Below the pieces are notes generated by a model that was not told where the DNA came from, made no database searches, and saw only the letters and a program-made list of their open reading frames with translations. This document shows positions 9,406 to 17,042 of a DNA stretch of 64,000 nucleotides, in pieces (positions within the stretch are counted from its first letter, which is position 1; each line of letters opens with the position of its first letter). The stretch is from Candidatus Anammoxibacter sp. (GTDB taxonomy: Bacteria; Planctomycetota; Brocadiia; Brocadiales; Anammoxibacteraceae), in the NCBI GenBank assembly GCA_021777055.1, contig JAIQZO010000042.1, forward strand, positions 62,001 to 126,000. Reading direction: 5' to 3'. Both the position numbers and the translations under genes were made by a program.

Positions 9406-9597
9406 ATTAGAAAAAGAGCTGAAAATTTACATTGCTTAAAATTTGGCATTGCGGATGCTGCCTATGTAGCATTTGCAGAAAAATCAACAGATTATTTTAT
9501 TACTTGCGATGATAAACTGTTAAAGAAAATTAGTAAATTAAGAGATTGTAGTATGAAAGCGAGTAATCCTGTAGATTTTGTACAAAGGAGGACTTAA
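9406..9597 (+). pseudogene. Truncated PIN-domain toxin (C-terminal remnant)
   Basis: Frame 1 reads IADAAYVAFAEKSTDYFITC and then DDKLLKK, the second half of a VapC-like PIN nuclease with the acidic residues of the active site. There is a stop (TAA 9403-9405) just upstream and no start or N-terminal half with the first Asp. The remnant ends two bases before the next gene, which lies where the partner of such toxins is usually found. It is best explained as a toxin gene that has lost its 5' end. Confidence 0.65.
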
Positions 9598-9598
9598 G

Positions 9599-9802
9599 AT
9601 GAACCAGGGTCAATATATAGAAGAAGAAAAATTATTAAAACAAGGTGTTAATATTTTAATGGAAAAATTAGGACCGATTGAGACGAGTAGGTTTTTATCG
9701 TTTCCCTCCCATAAGAGAATAGAATCTGTAAAAAGGCATAAAAGGTGGCAAGCAGAACTTGATAAAAACAAATTTTTTCATGATATATTTGGAGGTAAGT
9801 AG
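9599..9802 (+). CDS. Small partner protein of PIN toxin (putative antitoxin)
   Basis: This 67-residue charged protein begins right after the PIN remnant with a perfect AGGAGG (9586-9591) at good spacing from the ATG at 9599. It has an N-terminal acidic helix and a basic middle (SVKRHKRWQ). Small proteins of this shape sit next to PIN toxins. With the toxin truncated it may be an orphan antitoxin. The antitoxin role is inferred from position and size, not from a known DNA-binding motif. Confidence 0.55.
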   Translation: MNQGQYIEEEKLLKQGVNILMEKLGPIETSRFLSFPSHKRIESVKRHKRWQAELDKNKFFHDIFGGK

Positions 9803-10002
9803 TCTCCTTTCCGTTAACACAGGTTATGCAAATCATAAAAAAATGAGTTTACATTCAAAGCCTAATTGATATATTTTATTGACTTTTGCTACAGGAAATT
9901 AAAAGCCATTCTCATTTATAGAGAATATTTACTACGGAAATAAAGAAAACTTTTTTCCCGTAAATTCACATTAAATTAAAATGATTCAGGTTTATCTAGT
10001 TT

Positions 10003-10111
10003 TTAAAGATAACAGATTATTGTCGCATGTTATCTTTAAGACTGGCATAAAATTTAGAGTAAAAAATCATTATTTAGAAGTGAGCAGATAGTTTTCATGT
10101 GTTATCTTTAA
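10003..10111. promoter_or_regulatory. Three copies of TGTTATCTTTAA upstream of the dGTPase gene
   Basis: TTAAAGATAACA (10003-10014) and TGTTATCTTTAA (10028-10039) form a perfect 12-bp inverted repeat with a 13-base spacer. A third TGTTATCTTTAA lies at 10100-10111, 63 bases before the next start codon. The arrangement looks like an operator array for a dimeric repressor. Apart from this, the 370 bases between the two genes show nothing else I can support. Confidence 0.5.
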
Positions 10112-10174
10112 ACTGTTCATTTTCTAGTTAGTAAAACATAGGAACTCGTATCAGTTTACAAATGAGGAAATAAT

Positions 10175-11353
10175 ATGTGGAAACAGTTATTATCAAAAAA
10201 AAGGTATTATAGCGCTACTAAGATAGAAGAAGATGATAATAAAGAATATTATCGAAGCTGTTTTCACAAAGATTATGACAGACTAATTTTTTCAAACTCG
10301 TTTAGAAGATTATCAAGAAAAACTCAAGTCCATCCTCTATCGAAAAATGACCATGTACATAACAGACTTACCCATAGCTTAGAAGTGGCGAGTGTAGGAA
10401 GAAGTCTAGGGATTAAGGCGGGCGAAATGATAAAGAATAAATATGATGATAGTATTAATCCCTATGATATTGCATACATTATACAATCAGCATGTTTAGC
10501 CCATGATATTGGTAATCCACCATTCGGACACGCAGGCGAAGAAGTCATTAAAGAATGGTTTAAAAAAAACAAAAGCAAGGAATTCTTAAAAGCATTAACA
10601 CAAAAAGAAAAAGATGACTTTGAAAATCTTGATGGAAATGCACAAAGTTTCAGGATAGTTAGTCAACTTGAAAATAATTTATTTGCTGGTGGAATGAATC
10701 TTACATTTGCAACTTTAGGTGCACTTATAAAATATCCATACTCTTCAAGCAACTGCATAAATACTAGAAAAGCAAAATTTAATTATTTTCAAAGTGAAAA
10801 AGACTTTTTTGAGCTTTTATTTGCTGAACTTGGATTAAAGCTAGATAATGGCTTCTATAAAAGGCACCCATTATCTTATCTAATGGAAGCTTCAGATGAT
10901 ATTTGCTACGGATTAATTGATCTTCAAGATGCATTTGAACTCCAAATTATAACTTTAGATGATATGCAACTTATTTTTAATTTTCTTTGTGGTAAGAGAA
11001 AAACACAAGAAGTATATAATACAATGGGGCGCAATAATATTCAAACTGTTTCAAAACTTGTTGCCATTTCAATCAACAAATTAGCCTTACATACAATGGA
11101 GGTATTTGAAGACAATTTAAAAAAGATTTCTGGTGATGAACAACCTGAAGATTTAATAACACTATTCTCCGACGAAAAACTTAAAAATGGAATTACAGAA
11201 GCTAAAAAGTTGGGGAAAAATAAAATATTTAATGAAAAAAGGAAAATTGAATTAGAATTAGGTGCATACAATATTATTGAAACAATTCTTGATAATTTGA
11301 TTCCCGCTACATTCGAATTATACCAAAGAGATAAAGAAACACTTTCTTTTTGA
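10175..11353 (+). CDS. dgt: dGTPase-like HD-domain dNTP triphosphohydrolase, ends at an early in-frame TGA
   Basis: The enzyme family hydrolyses dNTPs to nucleoside and triphosphate. Visible features are the N-terminal SNSFRRLSRKTQV block and an HD metal site (NRLTHSLEVAS, then LAHDIGNPPFGHAGE at about residues 109-123). The frame stops at TGA 11351-11353 after 392 residues, but the same frame continues for 50 more codons that match the usual C-terminus. The product is therefore either shortened or read through. An operator-like array lies upstream and an attC-like site downstream. Bacterial dGTPases can act in phage defence, a possible but unproven role here. Confidence 0.8.
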   Translation: MWKQLLSKKRYYSATKIEEDDNKEYYRSCFHKDYDRLIFSNSFRRLSRKTQVHPLSKNDHVHNRLTHSLEVASVGRSLGIKAGEMIKNKYDDSINPYDIAYIIQSACLAHDIGNPPFGHAGEEVIKEWFKKNKSKEFLKALTQKEKDDFENLDGNAQSFRIVSQLENNLFAGGMNLTFATLGALIKYPYSSSNCINTRKAKFNYFQSEKDFFELLFAELGLKLDNGFYKRHPLSYLMEASDDICYGLIDLQDAFELQIITLDDMQLIFNFLCGKRKTQEVYNTMGRNNIQTVSKLVAISINKLALHTMEVFEDNLKKISGDEQPEDLITLFSDEKLKNGITEAKKLGKNKIFNEKRKIELELGAYNIIETILDNLIPATFELYQRDKETLSF

Positions 11354-11506
11354 AACAAAAGAGCTTTAGAACTAATGGATAATGATAAACCAGAAAAAGA
11401 TGAAAGCTTATTTACAATGTATCAGAGAGTAATTGATTATCTTGTTGGAATGACTGATAATTTTGCAAAATTTATTGCAAATCAATTAAATGGCATGGGG
11501 GAGTAA
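11354..11506 (+). pseudogene. dgt: In-frame C-terminal tail of the dGTPase gene behind the TGA
   Basis: Reading on in the same frame after the TGA gives NKRALELMDNDK, then VIDYLVGMTDNFAKFIANQL, and a TAA at 11504-11506. The DYLxGMTDxxA block is the conserved end of dGTPases, so one ancestral frame of about 443 codons was split by a single stop. A CGA-to-TGA change would explain it. A sequencing error or stop-codon readthrough cannot be excluded from the sequence alone. Confidence 0.75.
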
Positions 11507-11570
11507 CTTAAGAAGGATGGCGGCGTTCTACTAATCAATTTGCGTCACAAATCAAAGGGAATCACTAACA

Positions 11571-11723
11571 ACCGCATACACCAGGCGCTAATCGCGCTAG
11601 TGATGCAGCCAACGCCCGGTTGGAGAGCGCGCAATTTCAAGAAACAGCTCTTTGATCGCAATGTCCGCCAAGAATCGGTTTGAGACAGACGCGCTTAAGG
11701 CGCGTTCCTCAACCGGGCGTTAG
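11571..11723. repeat. attC-like recombination site 1
   Basis: AACGCCCGGTTG (from 11611) and CAACCGGGCGTT (ending 11721) form a 12-bp perfect inverted repeat that resumes after a short unpaired stretch with CGCGC/GCGCG. The right end, GTTAGAT, fits the integron consensus GTTRRRY. The roughly 113-bp size fits large attC sites; a preceding ATCACTAAC...TAGTGAT pairing may extend the fold. The left box deviates from RYYYAAC. It separates the dGTPase gene from the DUF4760-like gene. Confidence 0.55.
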
Positions 11724-11801
11724 ATTTCTTTGGCATGGGTTATTACGAATAATAAAGCCATATTAACTTTATTCATAACTAATGAATATAGGGTTTTAAG
11801 T

Positions 11802-12290
11802 ATGTCACCTTATGAGATAACTTCTTTGTTTATTGGTAGTGGTGCTGCCGTAATGTTAATAATAACTATAAGGGCAGACCATAATAGAAGAAAAAAACAG
11901 TCTACTATGGATACTGCCATCCCCATGCTTCGTGAAGCACGAGAAGCCCTACAGCAAGAATTTGATATAGTCGCATTAACTGACAGTGACATGGATCAAC
12001 TTAGAAAAAATAAAGTTTTATTAGCAAAAATTAATAAAGCTTTCGGTGTATTTGAGCATATTGCGGTAGCTGTACATGCGGGTGTATATGATAGAGATTT
12101 GATTTATCGAACGTTGGGGCAAACATTTGTTGATATCTACGAGCAATATCACCTTTATATAGAGTTTAGAATAAAAAACCATGGAAAATATACATATTCT
12201 GAGATTAGAAAATTAATAACTTCCTACACAGAGGAAGATAAGAGATGTATTAGAAAGGACGGCAAGATCTGGTTGTGGAAGTGGTGGTAA
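11802..12290 (+). CDS. DUF4760-like membrane-anchored protein (cassette gene)
   Basis: The protein has 162 residues from the ATG at 11802. An N-terminal membrane helix (residues about 5-25) is followed by a charged cytoplasmic domain. The FEHIAVAVHAGVYDRDLIYR block and a following WxxYxxxIxxxR-like helix recall DUF4760 proteins, whose function is unknown. The frame is also open from a TTG at 11730, but GGG just before 11802 and the helix boundary favour the later start. Attc-like sites on both sides make it a probable integron gene cassette. Confidence 0.55.
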   Translation: MSPYEITSLFIGSGAAVMLIITIRADHNRRKKQSTMDTAIPMLREAREALQQEFDIVALTDSDMDQLRKNKVLLAKINKAFGVFEHIAVAVHAGVYDRDLIYRTLGQTFVDIYEQYHLYIEFRIKNHGKYTYSEIRKLITSYTEEDKRCIRKDGKIWLWKWW

Positions 12291-12301
12291 TTTTCAATCA
12301 A

Positions 12302-12392
12302 ACCTAACAAGGCGAATCACTGGCAGCCAAAAGCTGCGCCGCTCGTGCCCCACTATCCAGCTTTTGGCTGCCAGTGAATTCGCACGTTATTT
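12302..12392. repeat. attC-like recombination site 2
   Basis: A perfect 18-bp inverted repeat (12319-12336 and 12358-12375, ACTGGCAGCCAAAAGCTG) is enclosed by GGCGAAT/ATTCGC and by TAAC/GTTA at the outer ends. The left box ACCTAAC (12302-12308) fits RYYYAAC exactly; the right box GTTATTT matches GTT and then departs from the consensus. The mispaired inner bases and about 90-bp length are typical of attC sites. It lies 11 bases after the DUF4760-like gene, as expected for a cassette 3' end. Confidence 0.65.
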
Positions 12393-12533
12393 TACTAAAT
12401 AGTTGGAGATATAATGGCAAGCATAATTGCAAAAATCAAGAAACACGGAATTCTCAAAAGTTTTCGGCAAGTTCAGGGTCGCGTCTTAATTATTAACTAT
12501 TCGGCAAGTTCAGGGTCGCGTCTTAATTATTAA
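12386..12533 (+). pseudogene. Truncated duplicate of the FkbM methyltransferase 5' end
   Basis: Bases 12386-12463 repeat 13097-13174 with about five differences. They cover the recombination point GTT, the leader TTATTTTACTAAATAG, TTGGAG and the first 17 codons (MASIIAKIKKHGIL). The frame then runs into a 37-bp tandem repeat and stops at about 12533. It is a beheaded relic of the cassette that begins intact at 13098. Confidence 0.85.
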
Positions 12534-12537
12534 CTAT
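12464..12537. repeat. Two exact 37-bp tandem repeats
   Basis: The unit starts TCGGCAAGTTCAGGGTCGCG and ends TTAATTATTAACTAT; copies at 12464-12500 and 12501-12537 are identical. They begin exactly where the truncated FkbM copy loses homology, so they mark a rearrangement junction. The unit is richer in G+C at its left end than its surroundings. Confidence 0.9.
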
Positions 12538-12565
12538 TGAAAATTATGTAATACTGTAAAACTTA

Positions 12566-12571
12566 TATAAT
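12566..12571 (+). promoter_or_regulatory. Candidate -10 element of hicAB
   Basis: TATAAT lies 25 bases before the hicA start codon. There is no good -35 hexamer at normal spacing: TTGAAA at 12537-12542 is 23 bases away. HicAB operons are usually autoregulated by HicB, but I see no clear operator. Confidence 0.3.
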
Positions 12572-12596
12572 AAGTGTCTAAGATTGATTATAGTAG

Positions 12597-12851
12597 ATGA
12601 ATAAACAAGAAAAGCTAATTCAACAAATTTTAAGTGGAACGTCAGATGCTAATATTTCTTTTTCAGCATTATGCCAGTTGCTTCTTAATATTGGATTTAA
12701 AGAGAGGATCAAAGGAGATCATCATATTCTTACAAAAGAGGGTATTGATGAAATATTAAACCTTCAACCATTAAAAAGTAAGGCGAAACGGTATCAGGTA
12801 AAGCAGGTTCGTAACGTATTTCTTAAATACAAAATTGGAGACAAATTATGA
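12597..12851 (+). CDS. hicA: HicA-family mRNA interferase toxin
   Basis: This 84-residue protein has the HicA pattern: LxxLLxxxGFxERxKGDHHILTKEG (His in the KGDHH motif is the catalytic position, residues about 39-43) and then LQPLKSKAKRYQVKQVRNVFLKY. HicA toxins have a double-stranded-RNA-binding-like fold and cleave mRNA. It overlaps hicB by ATGA, and the order toxin then antitoxin is the classic one. It lies between attC-like sites 2 and 3, so it is probably carried as an integron cassette, where toxin-antitoxin pairs are common stabilisers. Confidence 0.85.
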   Translation: MNKQEKLIQQILSGTSDANISFSALCQLLLNIGFKERIKGDHHILTKEGIDEILNLQPLKSKAKRYQVKQVRNVFLKYKIGDKL

Positions 12852-13060
12852 CTAGTAAATACGAAATCATCATTTACTGGAGTGAAGAGGATGGATCATT
12901 TATTGCCGAAGTTCCAGAATTAGCAGGATGTATGGCAGACGGAAAGACATACAAAGAAGCCCTTTCTAATGCCGAAATAATCATTCAGGAATGGATTGAA
13001 GCTGCAAAAGAATTAAAACGACCTATTCCCCAACCAAAGGGCAGATTGATGTTTGCCTAA
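12848..13060 (+). CDS. hicB: HicB-family antitoxin
   Basis: This 70-residue protein has the HicB partial RNase-H-like fold: YEIIIYWSEEDGSFIAEVPE, then LAGCMADGKTYKEALSNAE and a helix ending in WIEAAKELKRPIPQP. This short form lacks the C-terminal DNA-binding extension of longer HicB proteins, so autoregulation by this protein is uncertain. Its TAA stop lies inside the left box (GCCTAAC) of attC-like site 3, typical of tightly packed gene cassettes. Confidence 0.85.
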   Translation: MTSKYEIIIYWSEEDGSFIAEVPELAGCMADGKTYKEALSNAEIIIQEWIEAAKELKRPIPQPKGRLMFA

Positions 13061-13104
13061 CTAATCATTTGAGCAGATAAAACTGCTCAATTCAACGTTA
13101 TTTT
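13055..13104. repeat. attC-like recombination site 3
   Basis: GCCTAAC (13055-13061) fits the left-box consensus RYYYAAC. TTGAGCAG (13069-13076) and CTGCTCAA (13083-13090) form the stem; the right box GTTATTT (13097-13103) is the same as in site 2. At about 50 bp it is at the short end for attC sites. The identical sequence right of the GTT in sites 2 and 3 is what successive cassettes with the same 5' end would give. Confidence 0.55.
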
Positions 13105-13124
13105 ACTAAATAGTTGGAGTTATA

Positions 13125-14048
13125 ATGGCAAGCATAATCGCGAAAATCAAGAAACACGGAATTCTTAATAGTTTTAAGATTGCAACTAATTTGCTGACCT
13201 TTTACGCAAAAAGGATTCCAGGTCAAATCAAAATTTCCCTGGCAAAGAAAATAGCATCATGTGATGGGATACTTATAAAAAATATTCTGGGAAATCCAAT
13301 GGTGTTAGATCTGAACGAAGTGGGAATTTCTCATGAACTGTTCCTTACTGGTATTCACGAAGCTGAAAGCACAGCTGAAATTAGAGATGAAATTAAACCG
13401 GGAATGAGCATTGTCGAGATCGGTGCAAACATAGGTTACTATGCCATCATCGAAGCCAAGATAATTGGTGAAAGCGGAAAGATTTACGCATTTGAACCAT
13501 CTCCAACTAATATGAAGACCTTAAAGACCAATATTGCTTTAAATTCACTAGATAACATTTTTACAACCTATCCTTATGGTGTCGGCAGTAAAAGCGCAGA
13601 CCAAGAATTCTTTCTTATGAGCAAAGGCAACATGAGTAGCTTTGTCCCACGTAAAGAGGACAACATTATCAAAAAAGTAGGTACTGTAAATATTAAGGTT
13701 GTTAGCCTGGATGATTTTTTTGGTATAGATTCTGTAAAGATTGATTATGTGAGAATGGATGTGGAAGGATTTGAGTTCGAGGTGATAAAAGGTATGGAAG
13801 GTATTCTGACGGCAGAAATATGCCCCAAAGGTTTATTTATAGAGGTCCACTCTGAGCTGTTAAACAACATGGGCACTTCTTGTAAGGAGTTCATTGAATA
13901 TATGGTCAGAATGGGATATGAGATAAAACGTTCCAGATATAGAGGTAAAAGAGAGATTTGTGTTAGTTCAACAGATAAATTATTAGACCATAAATTGCGG
14001 GAAATAGGATATTGGGAGACTTTCTTTGTTAAAGATCAGAGATCTTAA
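13125..14048 (+). CDS. FkbM-family SAM-dependent methyltransferase
   Basis: This 307-residue protein shows the FkbM pattern: IVEIGANIGYYAIIEAKIIG (motif I, about residues 104-123), FEPSPTN, then IDYVRMDVEGFEFEVIKGM with the DVEG motif and an IEVHSE strand near the end. Such enzymes O-methylate sugars or lipids. GTTGGAG precedes the ATG. The gene begins 21 bases after attC-like site 3 and its first 80 bp are duplicated at 12386, so it too may have arrived as a cassette. It could methylate the island's glycan. Confidence 0.85.
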   Translation: MASIIAKIKKHGILNSFKIATNLLTFYAKRIPGQIKISLAKKIASCDGILIKNILGNPMVLDLNEVGISHELFLTGIHEAESTAEIRDEIKPGMSIVEIGANIGYYAIIEAKIIGESGKIYAFEPSPTNMKTLKTNIALNSLDNIFTTYPYGVGSKSADQEFFLMSKGNMSSFVPRKEDNIIKKVGTVNIKVVSLDDFFGIDSVKIDYVRMDVEGFEFEVIKGMEGILTAEICPKGLFIEVHSELLNNMGTSCKEFIEYMVRMGYEIKRSRYRGKREICVSSTDKLLDHKLREIGYWETFFVKDQRS

Positions 14049-14054
14049 ACTTAA

Positions 14055-14266
14055 AGCGGCGAAGCCGCAACCAAAAAGCAGGATACAGGAGTCAGGAGTC
14101 TGAATTCTGAATAAAGCAAACCGCATATAGTTGTATTTGTTTTATTATGTTATTTATTGTAAATTTGTATGCTCATGCTGAATCATGTCTTCTATTATTC
14201 TGAATTCAGCCTTCTGTATTCTGAATTCCATAAAAACTACAATATCTAAAAAAAAGAAGTTTTTAT
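14055..14266. repeat. Repeat family 2, copy a
   Basis: The element starts with a GCGGCGAAGCCGC hairpin, then has GGAGTCAGGAGTCTGAATTC on the left. On the right TTCTGAATTCAGCC and TATTCTGAATTCC are oppositely oriented, ending in an AAAGAAGTTTTTAT tail. The same layout occurs at 49320-49515 and partly at 37749-37855 and 44440-44545. It fills the gap between two methyltransferase genes. Confidence 0.8.
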
Positions 14267-14316
14267 ACTCAATTAAACAGGTGCCATATTTCATTAATCA
14301 CACGGTGAATGAATAA

Positions 14317-15114
14317 ATGATATTCCATGATAATACAAATGACCGGCTTGTTTGCTTGAAACAGGAAGCGAATACTGTCTTTTGGGACAAGCACTGGCAA
14401 ACAAACAATTTGCATAATGTCATAAAAGCTCCGCCTAAGAACAGATTTATTACAAAAACCACAAGGAAATATTTACAACCAAACAGTAAAATCCTTGAAG
14501 CCGGATGCGGTATGGGTGACAAGGTCTATTCCCTTCAAGAAGCGGGTTTTGACGCTTATGGTGTGGATACGGCCCAAAACACTGTGAGGGAAATATGTAA
14601 ACTCCGACCACAGATCAAAATAAAGGTTGCTGATGTGCGTAAACTACCATTTGAGGACGGATACTTTGACGGATGTTGGTCTTTAGGTGTTATTGAGCAT
14701 TTCTGGGACGGATATGAACACGTTTTCCGGGAGATGAAAAGAGTAATTCGTGGTAACGGATATCTCTTTCTCACTTTCCCGCAAATATCTTTTTTGCGAC
14801 ATATTAAAATCAGAAGGAATAAATATTTAAATTTTGATCCGACAGAATTGGATTTAAATACGTTTTACCAGTTCATTTTTGATGCGGAAAAGATTAAGAA
14901 AGATTTAAAAGGGTATGGCTTTATGCCCGTTTATGAATGTGGACAAGGTGGACTTAAAGGGCTTAAGGATGAAATAGAATTTCTTAGGCCGTTTTTGCAA
15001 AAGATTTATGATGGACAGTCGCTATTTACAAAAAGTTTGCATATGGGATTAAACATTGTTTTGTCCAAATGGACAGGCCATATTAAATTTATTGTATTCA
15101 GGAAATCAACGTAG
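14317..15114 (+). CDS. Class I SAM-dependent methyltransferase
   Basis: In this 265-residue protein, motif I ILEAGCGMGDKVYSLQEAGF lies at about residues 54-73, followed by YGVDTA (acidic residue contacting SAM ribose) and the Methyltransf_11-type block DGCWSLGVIEHFWDG near residue 118. The C-terminal half has aromatic-rich helices that may bind an acceptor. It is probably a sugar or lipid methyltransferase of the glycan island, with its substrate unknown. There is no strong Shine-Dalgarno before the ATG. Confidence 0.75.
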   Translation: MIFHDNTNDRLVCLKQEANTVFWDKHWQTNNLHNVIKAPPKNRFITKTTRKYLQPNSKILEAGCGMGDKVYSLQEAGFDAYGVDTAQNTVREICKLRPQIKIKVADVRKLPFEDGYFDGCWSLGVIEHFWDGYEHVFREMKRVIRGNGYLFLTFPQISFLRHIKIRRNKYLNFDPTELDLNTFYQFIFDAEKIKKDLKGYGFMPVYECGQGGLKGLKDEIEFLRPFLQKIYDGQSLFTKSLHMGLNIVLSKWTGHIKFIVFRKST

Positions 15115-15214
15115 CGAAAAAAAGAGCTGTAAGTTTTAAGAAAATATACTAATTAATTGTAATTATTCAGCATGTTTCCGAAAGAAGTCAATAAAAGTAT
15201 ATTTCAATGAATTA

Positions 15215-15375
15215 AACATAATTAAAATAAATAACAATAAACAATCACCAAATAACAAATAAATTCCAAATTCTAAATTTCAATACAATTAGACTGAAAC
15301 TCTAGGTTTGTTGTTTTGGTTATTGTATTTTGGATTTTGTTTGTTATTTATGATTTGTTATTTGTAATTTAACGT
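15215..15375. repeat. AT-rich inverted repeat (family 5), copy 1
   Basis: Left-hand runs such as CCAAATAACAAATAAATTCC face right-hand GGATTTTG and TTGTTATTTGTAATTT, giving a long imperfect hairpin. A related arrangement occurs at 56245-56360. It occupies most of the 350-base gene-free gap before the MBOAT gene. Confidence 0.6.
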
Positions 15376-15465
15376 ATTCGCATACCAATTACTTTAAGAC
15401 TTAAAAGTGTTTTGGCATTTTCTTTTCGCTGAATAATTACAGCCAATTAATATTAATATAGAGCC

Positions 15466-17034
15466 ATGCTATTTAATTCATATGAATTTGTTTTCTTATT
15501 CTTGCCAATAGTATTATTGTTATTCTATACGACTGGCTCTAAAGGCTACAATCGTATTTCTATACTCTGGCTTGTAGCCGCTTCATTATTCTTCTACGCA
15601 TGGTGGAAACCTATTTACTTTTGGCTAATTTCCGCCTCAATCTTATTTAACTTTTCAACAGGAGTTGGGTTACGTAATTTGTATCAAAGCAGTAAGGGCT
15701 ATCTTCTGTTAGTTGCGGGTATAGGATTCAATGTCTCACTGCTTGGTTTTTTCAAATATGCTAACTTCTTTGTTGATAATGTTAATGTTATAACTGGCAG
15801 CACTTATCATCTGGAAACAATTATTCTACCTTTGGCGATCTCGTTTTTTACCTTCCAACAAATCACATATTTAGTGGATGTTTTTAAAGACAATTCCACC
15901 AAATGTAATTTCCTCAATTACTGCTTGTTTATAACCTTCTTTCCACAACTAATTGCAGGTCCCATTGTTTACCACAAAGAGATGTTGCCTCAATTCGCAA
16001 AGAATCTCATGGGCAAGATTAATCATGAACATCTGGCAGTCGGATTAACAATATTCTTTATAGGGTTATTTAAAAAAGTAGTCTTCGCGGACGGTATTGA
16101 AATATATGCGACCACAGTCTTTGACGCAGCGAAACAAGGCGCCACACTCTCTTTTTTTGAAGCATGGGGTGGGGCATTTGCTTATACATTTCAGTTATAT
16201 TTTGATTTCTCCGGTTATTCGGATATGGCAATAGGCCTTGCCAGAATGTTTGGTCTCTATTTACCGCTCAACTTTCATTCTCCATACAAAGCAGTTAACA
16301 TAATAGAATTCTGGAAGCGGTGGCATATCACTCTGTCCCGTTTCCTTCGTGATTATCTATATATACCATTAGGAGGTAACCGCAAAACTAAATTCAGGCG
16401 TTATTTAAACCTAATGATTACGATGATACTTGGTGGATTATGGCATGGCGCGGGGTGGACATTTGTTATATGGGGAGCCTTACATGGTTTTTACATTGTT
16501 ATAAATCATGTATGGCGTTCAATACGTTCTGCCATTGGTCATGACCTGGATCGGTCAAATTGGCTGGGACGTAAACTGTCGCAATTTATTACTTTTCTCG
16601 CAGTTGTTGTAGCATGGGTATTTTTTCGAGCGGAGAATCTTGAAGAAAGTATCGCAATCCTAAAAGGGATGGCCGGAATGAATGGATTTTTTCTACCGGA
16701 AATTTATATGGTCTACCTCAACAAGATTGCAGGAGCAGGAGACTTTTTGGCCAATCTTGGTTTGCAATTTATGCATCTAGAGTATTTTGATACCAAGAAA
16801 GAGACGGTCAGCCTATTTTCTTTACTATTAATAATATGGTACGCACCAAATACATATCAATTTATGTTACGTTACCAACCTGCACTTGATATCTACAAAG
16901 GAAAGATGCTATCAGGAAAATCTATCTTTGTATTCTCATTCACAGTGGGATGGGCTTTTATAATAGCCACCATTGCGGTTTATTCATTAATAAACGTTTC
17001 AAAAGCAGGTGCATTTCTTTATTTTAATTTCTAG
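15466..17034 (+). CDS. MBOAT-family O-acyltransferase (AlgI-like)
   Basis: This 522-residue protein has many membrane helices. It shows the hallmark EFWKRWHITLSRFLRDYLYI (about residues 281-300) and the invariant catalytic His in LWHGAGWTFVIWG (about residue 327). Proteins of this kind pass acetyl groups across the membrane to exported polysaccharides, as AlgI does for alginate. The next gene, 8 bases downstream, encodes an SGNH-type periplasmic partner, the usual two-part arrangement. It therefore probably acetylates the island's glycan or another cell-surface polymer. Confidence 0.9.
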   Translation: MLFNSYEFVFLFLPIVLLLFYTTGSKGYNRISILWLVAASLFFYAWWKPIYFWLISASILFNFSTGVGLRNLYQSSKGYLLLVAGIGFNVSLLGFFKYANFFVDNVNVITGSTYHLETIILPLAISFFTFQQITYLVDVFKDNSTKCNFLNYCLFITFFPQLIAGPIVYHKEMLPQFAKNLMGKINHEHLAVGLTIFFIGLFKKVVFADGIEIYATTVFDAAKQGATLSFFEAWGGAFAYTFQLYFDFSGYSDMAIGLARMFGLYLPLNFHSPYKAVNIIEFWKRWHITLSRFLRDYLYIPLGGNRKTKFRRYLNLMITMILGGLWHGAGWTFVIWGALHGFYIVINHVWRSIRSAIGHDLDRSNWLGRKLSQFITFLAVVVAWVFFRAENLEESIAILKGMAGMNGFFLPEIYMVYLNKIAGAGDFLANLGLQFMHLEYFDTKKETVSLFSLLLIIWYAPNTYQFMLRYQPALDIYKGKMLSGKSIFVFSFTVGWAFIIATIAVYSLINVSKAGAFLYFNF

Positions 17035-17042
17035 AGATTATC

